DNA from: Bacteroidia bacterium
Lineage (GTDB): Bacteria; Bacteroidota; Bacteroidia; Bacteroidales; GWF2-35-48
Direction: 5' to 3'
Length of the DNA: 32,100 bases
NCBI GenBank assembly: GCA_016212695.1
Contig: JACREX010000253.1
Coordinates: forward strand, 1-32,100
Shown here: positions 7,229 to 16,693 of the stretch, piece by piece
Layout: each line of letters starts with the position of its first letter
How positions within the stretch are numbered: position 1 is the stretch's first letter
The notes under the pieces: model-generated
Told to the model about the DNA's origin: nothing
The model's database searches: none
What the model saw: the letters and a program-made list of their open reading frames with translations, nothing else
Program-made: the position numbers and the translations under genes

Positions 7229-8239
7229 TTACTTTTTAAGTTTCTTTATTTCTTTGTCAAAATCCGATTCATAATTTCGATCTTGTATTACCCTATATTT
7301 TTCAAATTCACTTTCGGCAAATGCTTTGGCAATAGCTTGTGTTACTTTACCGGTATTGCTCAAAATATCTTTTTTGTTAAACTGTAAAAAAGCATTCAGT
7401 TTTCCTGCCCAGTCATTCATAGTCATTGGGATATTCAGTTCTGCTTGTGTTTCGGCATAGTCCAGATACATGGTAACAAAACGGTCAAGGTTTTTTATTT
7501 CTTTTTCGGTTAAATAATTTTTGGCAACCGACACATCTGTTTTAATGATTTTTCCTGCAGGTGCATTTTTCCATGTGGTTAAACCCATGTTTTGTTTTTT
7601 GCTGCTAACTCGTTTCATTATCAACTCGGCTGCCGTGTGTCCGTGAATAGCAAAGTGTAATTTGTTTTGAACTGTTGCAAAAAAGTTTTTCGTTGTTTCA
7701 TCATCGGCTTTATAGTCAATAGCGGTAGAATATATATCGGTTATTTTTTGATAGAACCTTCTTTCGCTTGCCTGTATCTCACGGATTTCAGCAAGTAAAT
7801 TTTCATAATACTCTTTGCTTAAAAATGCTCCGTTCTTCAACCGCTCTTTATCCAACACATAACCGCGAATGGCAAAATCTCTCAACACCGAAGTAGCCCA
7901 TTGCCTAAACTGTGTGGCTTTTTGCGAATTGACACGGTAGCCAACAGAAATGATTGCATCAAGATTGTAAAATGCTGTGTCGTATTGTTTGCTGTCTGCG
8001 GCAGTTGTAAAGAAATTCTTTACAACTGAATCTTCCTGAAGTTCTCCTTCTTCAAATATTTTTTTGAGATGCTGCCCAACATTCTGTTTGGTGCTGTCAA
8101 AAAGTGCAGCAATCATTTTTTGTGTAAGCCAAACGGTTTCATTCTGCACCATTACTTCAATAGTATTTTCGCCTGCCTGTGAGGTAAAAATTAAAAACTC
8201 TGCTGTGCTGTTGCGTATTTGAAGATTTTTATTTGACAT
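7229..8239 (-). CDS. RhuM family protein
   Basis: This 336-aa protein belongs to the RhuM family, first named from a Salmonella pathogenicity island and often embedded in restriction-modification operons; its biochemical role is not established. Visible features are an N-terminal helix-turn-helix-like segment (TVWLTQKMIAALFDSTKQNV, about 35-54), which suggests nucleic-acid binding, and the family signature running from YNLDAIISVGYRVNSQKATQ to FAIRGYVLD (about 91-130). The C-terminal half (HGHTAAELIMKRV and after) is also as expected for the family. ATG 8237-8239 is chosen; an upstream TTG at 8258-8260 in frame would overlap the methyltransferase. The start lies 4 bases after the methyltransferase stop, so the genes are almost certainly co-transcribed. 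Confidence 0.88.
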   Translation of the reverse strand: MSNKNLQIRNSTAEFLIFTSQAGENTIEVMVQNETVWLTQKMIAALFDSTKQNVGQHLKKIFEEGELQEDSVVKNFFTTAADSKQYDTAFYNLDAIISVGYRVNSQKATQFRQWATSVLRDFAIRGYVLDKERLKNGAFLSKEYYENLLAEIREIQASERRFYQKITDIYSTAIDYKADDETTKNFFATVQNKLHFAIHGHTAAELIMKRVSSKKQNMGLTTWKNAPAGKIIKTDVSVAKNYLTEKEIKNLDRFVTMYLDYAETQAELNIPMTMNDWAGKLNAFLQFNKKDILSNTGKVTQAIAKAFAESEFEKYRVIQDRNYESDFDKEIKKLKK

Positions 8240-8243
8240 AATT

Positions 8244-11200
8244 TTATTTTTTATTTTCAATGATGGTGATTTCCTCCTCCGTCAATTCATACAGTTTGTA
8301 AACCATCTCATCTGTTTGCTTTTCTAAAGCACTCGTGTCGGCTTCGGGATTTTTTTCTTTAGCGGCGAGGATTTTATCAACAAGGGTGATGAAGGGTTGT
8401 TGTTGAGAATTTGATAATTTATAAACTGGAATTGCATTAAACCCTTTAACACCAATATGCGGTGTGGCTTTTTTCCCTTTTCTAAGAATTTCCTTTTCAA
8501 CAGCATAAAAGGTAAACAATCTTGAATTAATAAGTACACATGGATACTTTATGGAATAGTTTTTATTTGTAGTCGTTCCAACCATTATACCATAAGCAGA
8601 ATAATATTCTTCATTGCAATATGCAGCCATGAGGTACTGACCTGATTCTGGAATAAATAATCTTTCTTGTTTATACCTATCAAGGTTTCCTAAAACAAGG
8701 GTTTTGCCTTGCTTCCTTAATTCTTGTTCAAGTTTCAAATCAAATTTCATGTAACCGTCCCCCTCAAACCACTTGAAAAAATAACGATTAATATTTTTTG
8801 TGCCAGCAAGATATTTCCAGTAAGAGTTTGATTTTTTTGTTTCGCTTAAAAAATCATCAAAGCAACCACCAATGTTTACACCACGGTTAATCGTAAGCAA
8901 ATCTTCAAGTTTATTTTTTGCAGATTCTATTTTGCTTAATATGTTTTGATGGGAAGAAAAATGAAATTCAAGTTTTGTGTTAGAAAAAAAAGGTGATACA
9001 TTTTTAATCTCAAAATTCTCAATGCCACCTTTCAACCATTTGATTTCGTAATAAGAAGCAAATTCTTTTGTCAAACCAAAGACGACACAATCAACAATTG
9101 CTTCAAAAGGGTCTAAATCTGTAACAAAATACGCAACTCTGGTATTTGAAAGTATGAATCTCCTTACTTCAATATAAGATGGTAAAACAGCAATGGTTTT
9201 ATTTGTTATGAAGGATAAATGCCCATTTGCAGTTAGCAACTTTATACCTTTTTCAATCATGAGATTCATGCTATTTATTCTATCAGTAATCTTTACAACA
9301 CTTTGGTAATTGTCTAAATAAAACTTTCTTTCTGCTTCCGTTAAGGAACTACCTGTGTTGCTGTAATATGAAATATAAGGCGGATTTCCAATCACAATAT
9401 CAAACACACCATCATTTCCGATTTGTGGTGGCTTTAATCCTTTACTTACCTCATCAATTTTTATATTTAATTCTTTAATGCTCTTGTTCAAAGCATTAAC
9501 AAAATAAGTAACATCAAACGGTTCTTTAACAACATTATTCACATTGTTTTCTATAACGCCAACTATATCAGCAATTTTATTTTTAATGTTTTCTAACTCT
9601 TGTTCAATAATGTTTATTTGCAGGTGGGCAGATACAAACTGAAGTTTCAAGATAGTGTCAATTTTATTTACCCCTAATGCAAGGTTAATGGTTTGAATTT
9701 GCTTGTTGACCGTTTCTATCTGCTTGTTCAATATAGTTATTTCATCGCTTTGATAATTGGATTGATTATAATTAGGTGTCAATCCAAACATCCATTCGGG
9801 GTCAAACCAGTTAGCAAAAGTGTTTTGATCGTAAGGGTCAAAGGCAACAATTTGTTTTGCTACTGTAGTGTTCCAGCCGTCGTTTACCAGGAGTTTTGAA
9901 ATTTCTTCCCGAAGTTTTTTGTCTTGGTTTTGATATTGTAACTTTTCTTTGCGTGTTGTAGCTGAAAAATATTTATGGCGGAGTTCTTTCAGTTCGTTTT
10001 CTTTCTTTTCTATTTCAGGATTTCGTAAAACCAGTTGCTGAGGTTTGTCCAAGCCAATCAAGGTGTTGGCTGCCACAAATTTTGTTTCCAGATTGGGCAA
10101 TGGTTTTACGCCACGGTTAGTTGTTCCGGGTTTTTCTTTCTGGTCAACCACCAACGAAATAAAGAAACGCAGTTTGGCTATTTGCGTTGCAATGGGCTGT
10201 ATGTCCACGCCGTAAATGCAGTTTTCAATCAGGTAAAGTTTTCTTCCGTAATTGCTGGTGTGGTTTTCAAAATTTTCGTTTATCTCAATCAGTTTTTCTT
10301 CCCGCTGTTTCACATCGCCCATGTTAAACGCCTTTTCGGTATCTTGTATGGCTTTGCGTTTTTGCAGTTCACGCCAACGTACATTGTCTTTATCTAATCT
10401 GCCAAGCACATACACGAGTTTATGCAATATGCCCATAGGGAATGCACCGCTTCCGCAGGCGGGGTCAAGAATTTTGCAGTTATCAATGGCATTTATCAGG
10501 TGTTCAACATCATCATTTGAAAACTGGTGCGATTCTTCAGAGTAAGAAAGCAGTACCCTCAACTTTTCTTCCACGTCACTGCGAGCAGCAGGCGAAGCAA
10601 TCTCATCATTTGAAGCAGATTGCTTCGGTCGTTCCTCCCTCGCAATGACGACTTGAGACAGGTACGCAATCAAACTTTCGTCAACCATATAATTCACAAT
10701 CTCACGGGGAGTGTAAAAACTTCCTGTCTGCTTCCGTGCCGTGGTTGTAGTTTCGGGAGTGTAATACGCTAAAAGATTTTCAAAAACTTTTCCAAGCAAT
10801 TCCGGGTCAAGTGCAACTTCTTCTTCAATAGGGGTATTTTCTTCAATGGTAAATTTGTAGTTGTTGAAAATTTCCAGTAGTCCACGGCATTTTTCTTTGT
10901 TGCGTTTGTAACCGTATCCTTCGCTGAGGTCAAGTGTCCGTTCTTTTCCGAAGAAAAGTAAATCGGGAACAGTGGGAGTTTTCTTTACATTACGACTGAA
11001 ACCATCAACATATTCCACCTTTTTTGTTTCTTCATTTTCTTTATCAAGGCAATCAAACAAACCGCCATTCAAAAAAGGAATTTCTTTAAAAAGTTTTTTT
11101 ACTTCATCTTTTGTGATGGAGAATTGTTCGGGGTAGCGATATTCATTTTTTATTCCGTGGTCTTTTTTATAAAATCCCGTGTGGTCTTCTGCAAACTCTC

Positions 11201-12143
11201 TCTCTTCCATTTTCTGATTGAGTGTGGCAAAGAACAAATTTTGGAGAATAGCGGTGAAATATGATTTTGTTTTTTCTCCATTTGGGTCAAACGACTTTAA
11301 GATTTTTTTGATGAACGATTCTTCAAATAAATTTTTGTTTATTAAATTTTTTTCTTTCAGAAACCAAACGAAAATCACCCGTGTTATAAGGCGAATAAGA
11401 TTGATTTGAATATTTTTCTGTTTTTCCTTATTTTTATCATTCGGAAACTCCACATACTGTTGAGCCCAGAAATACCAGTTAGCCAAATCTTTAAAAAATT
11501 GCTCATTGAGCAACTGCACGCTGAACACTTTTTTCCAGTGCTCATATAGTTCATCATAATTTGTAACAAGCAGCGGGTTGATGCGCATATCAAGCAAAAT
11601 ACGCTCATGCCCTGCATGTACCTTTTGAAGATTTATATCTTTGAGCATGGTGATTTTGCCTACGCGCTCACCTTCGCGCCATTCCTGTTTGTATGCGCTC
11701 CGCTGGGCAGTGGAGTAAGAAAGAAGAGCACCGTAAAGAGTAAGCAGCACCACAGGTTTGTCTTTTGCCCTGCGGTTTAAAGCACGGGTGAGTTTTGCTA
11801 TTTCAGTGCGGGTACGGGTGTTTGATTTACTTTTGGTGCGGATAGCAAATACAATTATACCGTTATAGTTGCCGCTATCTTTGTTGCTTTCAGTATCTAA
11901 ATCTAAGGCAATGACTTTTTCATTTTTTCCCTGCAGAGCATCATCGTCAACTTTGCCTAGCAGGTATGCTTCTTCTATTTCGTCTAACAGGTAAGCATCG
12001 TTGCCTTTTAGGTAATCACCGATTAAAGTTTTTGCAGGCAGATTGGTAACGGATGAAGGAGACAAGCATATACCCAACTCTTGCTGAAAGAATTTTCTTC
12101 CCGCCAGGTACAAGTTTTCATTCAGAAAGAAATTAAGATTCAT
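8244..12143 (-). CDS. Eco57I-type N6-adenine DNA methyltransferase / restriction-modification protein
   Basis: At 1299 aa this protein should methylate adenine in DNA using S-adenosylmethionine and also carry the sequence-recognition part of a restriction system. In order: an N-terminal region (about 1-440) without a nuclease motif I can recognise; the methyltransferase entry segment TGSFYTPREIVNYM (473-486); SAM-binding motif I ILDPACGSGAF (558-568); a coiled-coil-rich insert (about 710-905); catalytic motif IV NPPY (920-923); and a C-terminal recognition region ending in the typical VYKLYELTEEE tail. Residues about 498-523 do not look native: they are encoded by a 77-bp palindromic repeat (see the repeat entry). 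The start lies 10 bases after the helicase stop, indicating an operon. Cleavage is more likely done by the PLD domain of the partner. Confidence 0.9.
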   Translation of the reverse strand: MNLNFFLNENLYLAGRKFFQQELGICLSPSSVTNLPAKTLIGDYLKGNDAYLLDEIEEAYLLGKVDDDALQGKNEKVIALDLDTESNKDSGNYNGIIVFAIRTKSKSNTRTRTEIAKLTRALNRRAKDKPVVLLTLYGALLSYSTAQRSAYKQEWREGERVGKITMLKDINLQKVHAGHERILLDMRINPLLVTNYDELYEHWKKVFSVQLLNEQFFKDLANWYFWAQQYVEFPNDKNKEKQKNIQINLIRLITRVIFVWFLKEKNLINKNLFEESFIKKILKSFDPNGEKTKSYFTAILQNLFFATLNQKMEEREFAEDHTGFYKKDHGIKNEYRYPEQFSITKDEVKKLFKEIPFLNGGLFDCLDKENEETKKVEYVDGFSRNVKKTPTVPDLLFFGKERTLDLSEGYGYKRNKEKCRGLLEIFNNYKFTIEENTPIEEEVALDPELLGKVFENLLAYYTPETTTTARKQTGSFYTPREIVNYMVDESLIAYLSQVVIAREERPKQSASNDEIASPAARSDVEEKLRVLLSYSEESHQFSNDDVEHLINAIDNCKILDPACGSGAFPMGILHKLVYVLGRLDKDNVRWRELQKRKAIQDTEKAFNMGDVKQREEKLIEINENFENHTSNYGRKLYLIENCIYGVDIQPIATQIAKLRFFISLVVDQKEKPGTTNRGVKPLPNLETKFVAANTLIGLDKPQQLVLRNPEIEKKENELKELRHKYFSATTRKEKLQYQNQDKKLREEISKLLVNDGWNTTVAKQIVAFDPYDQNTFANWFDPEWMFGLTPNYNQSNYQSDEITILNKQIETVNKQIQTINLALGVNKIDTILKLQFVSAHLQINIIEQELENIKNKIADIVGVIENNVNNVVKEPFDVTYFVNALNKSIKELNIKIDEVSKGLKPPQIGNDGVFDIVIGNPPYISYYSNTGSSLTEAERKFYLDNYQSVVKITDRINSMNLMIEKGIKLLTANGHLSFITNKTIAVLPSYIEVRRFILSNTRVAYFVTDLDPFEAIVDCVVFGLTKEFASYYEIKWLKGGIENFEIKNVSPFFSNTKLEFHFSSHQNILSKIESAKNKLEDLLTINRGVNIGGCFDDFLSETKKSNSYWKYLAGTKNINRYFFKWFEGDGYMKFDLKLEQELRKQGKTLVLGNLDRYKQERLFIPESGQYLMAAYCNEEYYSAYGIMVGTTTNKNYSIKYPCVLINSRLFTFYAVEKEILRKGKKATPHIGVKGFNAIPVYKLSNSQQQPFITLVDKILAAKEKNPEADTSALEKQTDEMVYKLYELTEEEITIIENKK
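10574..10650. repeat. In-frame palindromic repetitive element inside the methyltransferase gene
   Basis: The ends cgtcactgcgag (10574-10585) and ctcgcaatgacg (10639-10650) are inverted repeats matching at 11 of 12 positions. An inner perfect 11-base pair is formed by cgaagcaatct (10593-10603) and agattgcttcg (10617-10627). The sequence is of the cgtcattgcgagg...gaagcaatc type, which I recall as a dispersed intergenic palindrome in several bacterial phyla. Here it lies fully inside a coding region without breaking the frame. It supplies about 26 residues (VVIAREERPKQSASNDEIAS followed by PAARSD) between the methyltransferase entry motif and SAM motif I. It looks like a mobile palindrome domesticated or tolerated as a protein insert. 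Confidence 0.85.
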
Positions 12144-12153
12144 ACGATGATAT

Positions 12154-15100
12154 TTAGAACTGTTGGTTTTTAGAAATTACAAACCATGTGATGAGGTCGT
12201 AGTTATCAAGCTGATAACGCTCAACAGGAATGGTGTCATCTTTTTTTGGGGCGGATGATTTTGCACCGTCAAACAACTCAAGAGCAGCAGCAACATCTTC
12301 TGTCTCAAATTTTTTCTTCATCCATTTTTCAATCATGGTTTTGAGTTCAGCAATTGTTGCCTCAGATGGCTTTTCAATTTCAGGAGGAACGAAACGATTT
12401 GTGAGTTTATGTTCTCTCAAAGCGAGAAGCACTTCCATGTTGTTTAGAATCGTCATTTTCCCATCGCGTGAAATGTAGAAGAGATCAAGGTATTCGTATT
12501 TATGTTCATTGTTGTTTTCATTCCTGGCGGGATAGCCGAGTAGTCCGGCAATACCTGAGCCGAAATCATAAAGTTTTGATTGAGCGAGTGAGTTAAATCC
12601 CGTATAAACACCGTCAGGAATATTTTCGTAAAGACCTTTGCCTTTACTCAATTGTTCCATCAGTTCCTGCCGGAATTGTTCGTAAGACAACTCAGCAAAT
12701 CCAAACGATTCGGTTTTGCCTTCAACATCTTCCCAGCTTATCTTCAACTGCCGGAACATTTTTTCGCTCTGGTTGCGGATTATGTCATCAATCTGGTCGA
12801 GACATTCGCGGAATGTTTCTGAAACCTTGTTTACTTCCATGCCGAATAAAGTGCCTGCTGCCATGCGTCCTTCCACGCGCGTTTTCAATCTTAAAAAATC
12901 ATCCATTGAAGGGGCTGGCCAGAAATTGATTCCGCAAATTTCATCATACTTCGAACCAATACGGTCTATACGCCCGAAGCGTTGAATAAGCCGTACAGGG
13001 TTCCAGTGTATATCATAGTTAATAAGGCAATCGGCATCCTGAAGGTTTTGTCCTTCACTTAAACAATCGGTGGCGAGCAATAAATCAATCGGTTCATTAA
13101 GTGCGCGGGAAGTATCTTTATCATTCTGCACGATAACTTTATTCCATTCTTCAAAATTTTTGGGTGGGGGAACATTCCACTCTTTATAACGTTCTTCCCA
13201 TTCTTTTTCTTTGTAAAGCTTGGTATAAGGTGCAAATCGTTCTACCAGCGGCTCAAAATCATCTTTGCCTCTTCTCCCGTAAATAGTGTAATCGCATTGG
13301 TTTTCTGTTCCGGTTATCAGCGCCATTCGTTTAAACCCGCGAACACGTAATTGGTCATAGAGATATTTTGCAGTATCACGGAAAACAGAGAAGATAATTA
13401 TTTTACGGTCAGGATTTTCCTTTCGTTTCTCCTCAATTTTTGCAATAAGTTTGTTCAGCTTTTCATCCTTCTTCACAGGAATGGGTTCATCTTTTTTATT
13501 CCGCATCAGGCTGGCGAATTCGCTGAAACTATCGTGAAGTTTTTTAAGGTATTTACAATCGTGTTCAAGGTCGGCAATGAAATTTTCGGGTTGCGTGATT
13601 TTACTTACTTCTACAGGGTCTTTCTTTCCTATTTCCTCCACTCCATCAATTTCCATTTCTTCAAACACTTCTGTCCAGTTTTTTTCCTGCTCTTCATTTT
13701 CCTGAATCAATTCTTTCTTTTCCCTCTTATCTTTTACAGATTTTAAAACTGTCAGGTGATATTCATAAACAATGCTTAAAGTTTTGCAGAACGCCCACCA
13801 ACTGCTCTCAAGACGTTTGATGAGGAGAATGTGCATCAATTTGGCAACGCCTTTTTGGCGCGTTCTATCATCTTCAATCGCTTTCAACGGCTTTTCTATC
13901 TTCATATACTTGGCAGGCTGATATGCTGTCATTCCCACTTGTCCTAATAATGCAAGGATGTCAGCTATGTCCTTCAGTTGATGAATTGGGAAGTCGCCAA
14001 CATATATATTATCAGGGTCAGCCACTTTAGGAAAATGAATATCAGCTTTAAGATACTCTGTTATAAGTTTGCGTGTGCGCGCCACTACAAGTTTATCAAC
14101 GAGTTGAAAAATTTCACCCGGAATTTGTGAACGCAGATAACTGATACGTTTATCCGGCAGCATTTGCCATTCATTGAATTTTTTTTGTGCCTGTGCAAAT
14201 TTTGTTTTCAGGGAAGGAATACGAATGCTTTCTGCTTCGGCAAAACCATCATTTTTTCCGTGAGCAATCAACTTGAACTGATTACGCACATCAATTAATT
14301 TGTTGTTGATGGGTGTAGCAGAGAGCATTAATGTTTTTACGGCTTTACGCTCGATGTTTGTATAGAAATTTTCAACAAGAAATTTATATCGCCCGCTTTC
14401 GTCATTTCGTAAATTATGGCTTTCGTCAATGACTATGAGCAGTTTTTGGAAACGCTTGAAATTGGAAAGTGTCATGCCGTCTTTATTCATACGCATATCG
14501 TAAATATCAGTATGGTAACGGATAAAATATTCAAACTTATCTGCTTCAAAAATGGAATACCTGTTTTTTAAAAAGCGCAGCCAGTTATTAGAAATCTTTT
14601 TCGGACACAGCAATAAAACTTTATACCCCTGCAGTTCAAAATATTTCATCACTGCAAGAGCGCTCCATGTTTTCCCTAATCCAACAGCATCTGCAAGTAT
14701 AGCTCCTCCATATTCATTTAGCATCCTTATTAAACTCATCACGCCCTTCTTCTGAAAATCGTAGAGTTTGTTGAAGACAACAGTTTCGGACAAATGGATT
14801 AAATCTTTCTGAGCAGCTATATCCGATTCAAGTTTAACAAGGTCATCTTTGAAAAGTTCATACAGTGTTTTGTAATAAAGAATTTCGGGAGAATATTTTT
14901 CAAAGAAATCTGCAATCAATCTGATGAGAAATTCTTTGCATGACTCTTCTTCTCCTTTTTCGTTTTTGATTTTGTCTTTGGAAATATCATTCGATTCCCA
15001 AAGCAGGTTAAACCATTGCTGGGCTTTTACAAAACTATCATCGTCACCGCTTATAATCTTGTTCAGTTCAATGTTGGAAGATGTGCGAATACCTAGACCT

Positions 15101-15534
15101 GCATCTGTAAAGTTTGAACTACCGACAATGTAAAAATGATCGTTGTGACGCGACAAATCCGGATTAGTAAAAATGTATGATTTTGCATGACAGAAATTTT
15201 TATCAACAGTTTTTACTTCCATGCAACTCTGCTTCAAAAACTTTACTGCGTTCTCGCAATCCTGTTTTAAGTTAAGCACTTCTTTAACCAAATGCTTTTG
15301 ATTGATAATGTCAATAATATTCTTTCTGCTTGGTTGAGCAGAGAATAAATCACCAAGAATAATTCTGTATCCCTTTTGATGTTTTAGTTTATCATATAAT
15401 CGCGCAAGTGCGCTAATGGTAAAATAACCTGTTACAAAATCAAACTGACCATCAGGTAAAAGAAACTTTTCGAAATATCCGAATACAGTTTTTTGTTGAT
15501 GAGGAGTAAGTTCGTTTTTGTTATCTAATAACAT
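12154..15534 (-). CDS. PLD-nuclease-like + SNF2/DEAH helicase fusion (restriction-type translocase)
   Basis: This 1126-aa protein begins with a phospholipase-D-like domain: HAK (His116, Lys118) and GSSNFTDAGL (138-147) followed by IELN form one HKD-type half-site, as in nucleases that dimerise to build the active site. A superfamily 2 helicase follows: Walker A DAVGLGKT (282-289), Walker B DESH (370-373), motif III SATP (405-408), motif IV region KIIIFSVFRD (711-720), motif V ATDCLSEGQNLQ (821-832) and motif VI QRFGRIDRIG (851-860). A charged coiled-coil insert at about 595-690 separates the two RecA lobes. Just upstream of an adenine methyltransferase gene, it is best read as the ATP-driven restriction subunit. 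NgoAVII and CglI are known systems pairing PLD nucleases with helicases, but the gene architecture here is different. It starts at ATG 15532-15534. Confidence 0.88.
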   Translation of the reverse strand: MLLDNKNELTPHQQKTVFGYFEKFLLPDGQFDFVTGYFTISALARLYDKLKHQKGYRIILGDLFSAQPSRKNIIDIINQKHLVKEVLNLKQDCENAVKFLKQSCMEVKTVDKNFCHAKSYIFTNPDLSRHNDHFYIVGSSNFTDAGLGIRTSSNIELNKIISGDDDSFVKAQQWFNLLWESNDISKDKIKNEKGEEESCKEFLIRLIADFFEKYSPEILYYKTLYELFKDDLVKLESDIAAQKDLIHLSETVVFNKLYDFQKKGVMSLIRMLNEYGGAILADAVGLGKTWSALAVMKYFELQGYKVLLLCPKKISNNWLRFLKNRYSIFEADKFEYFIRYHTDIYDMRMNKDGMTLSNFKRFQKLLIVIDESHNLRNDESGRYKFLVENFYTNIERKAVKTLMLSATPINNKLIDVRNQFKLIAHGKNDGFAEAESIRIPSLKTKFAQAQKKFNEWQMLPDKRISYLRSQIPGEIFQLVDKLVVARTRKLITEYLKADIHFPKVADPDNIYVGDFPIHQLKDIADILALLGQVGMTAYQPAKYMKIEKPLKAIEDDRTRQKGVAKLMHILLIKRLESSWWAFCKTLSIVYEYHLTVLKSVKDKREKKELIQENEEQEKNWTEVFEEMEIDGVEEIGKKDPVEVSKITQPENFIADLEHDCKYLKKLHDSFSEFASLMRNKKDEPIPVKKDEKLNKLIAKIEEKRKENPDRKIIIFSVFRDTAKYLYDQLRVRGFKRMALITGTENQCDYTIYGRRGKDDFEPLVERFAPYTKLYKEKEWEERYKEWNVPPPKNFEEWNKVIVQNDKDTSRALNEPIDLLLATDCLSEGQNLQDADCLINYDIHWNPVRLIQRFGRIDRIGSKYDEICGINFWPAPSMDDFLRLKTRVEGRMAAGTLFGMEVNKVSETFRECLDQIDDIIRNQSEKMFRQLKISWEDVEGKTESFGFAELSYEQFRQELMEQLSKGKGLYENIPDGVYTGFNSLAQSKLYDFGSGIAGLLGYPARNENNNEHKYEYLDLFYISRDGKMTILNNMEVLLALREHKLTNRFVPPEIEKPSEATIAELKTMIEKWMKKKFETEDVAAALELFDGAKSSAPKKDDTIPVERYQLDNYDLITWFVISKNQQF

Positions 15535-15594
15535 AGTAAAGTTTTTTTAACTACTCAGCAGGTAAACCAATAATGACCAATTTGTAGTACTCAT

Positions 15595-15640
15595 GGATAA
15601 AAGATTAAAGAATTTTCTTCAATTCCTTTTACTTTTATCC
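15595..15640. repeat. 20-bp-arm hairpin between NrfD gene and defence block
   Basis: Left arm 15595-15614 (ggataaaagattaaagaatt) and right arm 15621-15640 (aattccttttacttttatcc) pair at 17 of 20 positions around a 6-base loop. It lies after the nrfD stop and before the helicase gene in transcription order. It could end transcription of the molybdoenzyme operon or be a repetitive palindrome. There is no strong T-run, so it is not called a classic intrinsic terminator. Confidence 0.6.
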
Positions 15641-15693
15641 CTTGCTATCGCTCCTGGCAGGCTTGGATATTTAACCGGTATAAATGCGGGAAA

Positions 15694-16599
15694 CTATACA
15701 TTAGTGAGCCCATATTCAAACCGTCCTGATTTAAGAGGTGCATGAATACCGCCGGAGAGTATGACTTGCCTGAGGAACAGGCCGCCGAGAATGCCGGAGA
15801 TACAAGCTATAATGACGTGAATATGAGCCCCGGTTTGTGTACATGCAAAGATTCCTGTCAGATCAAGGACAAGCGGAAGGAGTAAACCCAGAAAAGCAAC
15901 GCCTAACCAGAACAAAGGGGCGACGGATCCTCTGAGAACAAGCTTTGCCGATGCCCGTGATTCAGAAACACGGTGAGTTCCCTGGAGATAAAAAGCGATG
16001 ATTAATATTTCAAGAATGATAAGGATGATATCCATTCTTTCCAAGAAGGCTAATTCTTCCATTCGACCTCCGATAAATGAAAAAGACAGGATTACTGCCA
16101 TGAATCCGGTGGACAATGCAGATATAAGGAAAAGTAAAGGAAGCATAGAGGTACTCCAGAAGGCAATAGGACGTGATGCTCCGAGGAGGATCCCTGTATA
16201 GATCATAGTTCCAAAGGCAAAAATGATCCCTAATAAATTAATAAAATATCTAAGTCCGACAGAATTTGTCATTACATCACCAAAGGGCCATATCCAAAGA
16301 ATTATATGAAGAAAATCAATGATCAGGAAAAATGTAAGTATTATTGTTCCCCGGGCGATCCATGAGGTGCTTGGTCTCATAAAAGCCCGCCAGAAGTTTG
16401 CAGGTTTGCCAAGGTGAATAATAAGCGCCATGCACCCTATAAGAACGCATGGAAATCCTAACAGGATTCCGGTTTTTGAAATACCGGGTGTCCATCCGGC
16501 AAAATCAGCAATAACACCTGCCGAATAAGTTCCTGCGCCCATACCGGCTAGGAAAAGATAAAACGCAATGAGCCAACTCCATTTTGTTTGTGCTTTCAT
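15694..16599 (-). CDS. nrfD: NrfD/PsrC-family membrane quinone-interacting subunit
   Basis: This 301-aa very hydrophobic protein has about eight predicted membrane segments (for example WLIAFYLFLAGMGAGTYSAG at 9-28 and ILLGFPCVLIGCMALIIHL at 45-63). It shows family features: the GAGTYSAG stretch in helix 1 and the HLGKPANFWRAF loop after helix 2. NrfD/PsrC proteins exchange electrons between membrane quinones and an iron-sulfur partner. Its neighbours are exactly that partner (four-cluster ferredoxin) and a molybdopterin oxidoreductase, so the three genes encode a complex of the polysulfide/thiosulfate reductase type. The reaction direction is unknown. It starts at ATG 16597-16599, 94 bases after the ferredoxin gene. 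Confidence 0.9.
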   Translation of the reverse strand: MKAQTKWSWLIAFYLFLAGMGAGTYSAGVIADFAGWTPGISKTGILLGFPCVLIGCMALIIHLGKPANFWRAFMRPSTSWIARGTIILTFFLIIDFLHIILWIWPFGDVMTNSVGLRYFINLLGIIFAFGTMIYTGILLGASRPIAFWSTSMLPLLFLISALSTGFMAVILSFSFIGGRMEELAFLERMDIILIILEILIIAFYLQGTHRVSESRASAKLVLRGSVAPLFWLGVAFLGLLLPLVLDLTGIFACTQTGAHIHVIIACISGILGGLFLRQVILSGGIHAPLKSGRFEYGLTNV

Positions 16600-16693
16600 A
16601 CTTTCTTTATATTATGAGTTAATAGTTAAAAGTTAATCGTCATTTATAAGTTTCAAATTCCATGACCCAAAATTCTTTATCCTTATTAGAATT

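Noticed and set aside
6246-15534. BREX or DISARM system
   Set aside because: None of the other core genes of those systems (PglZ-type phosphatase, BrxC, DrmA or DrmB) is present. The methyltransferase and helicase alone do not define them.
15535-15693. Integration attachment site at the edge of the defence block
   Set aside because: No tRNA, integrase or matching direct repeat was found at the other edge (6108-6245).
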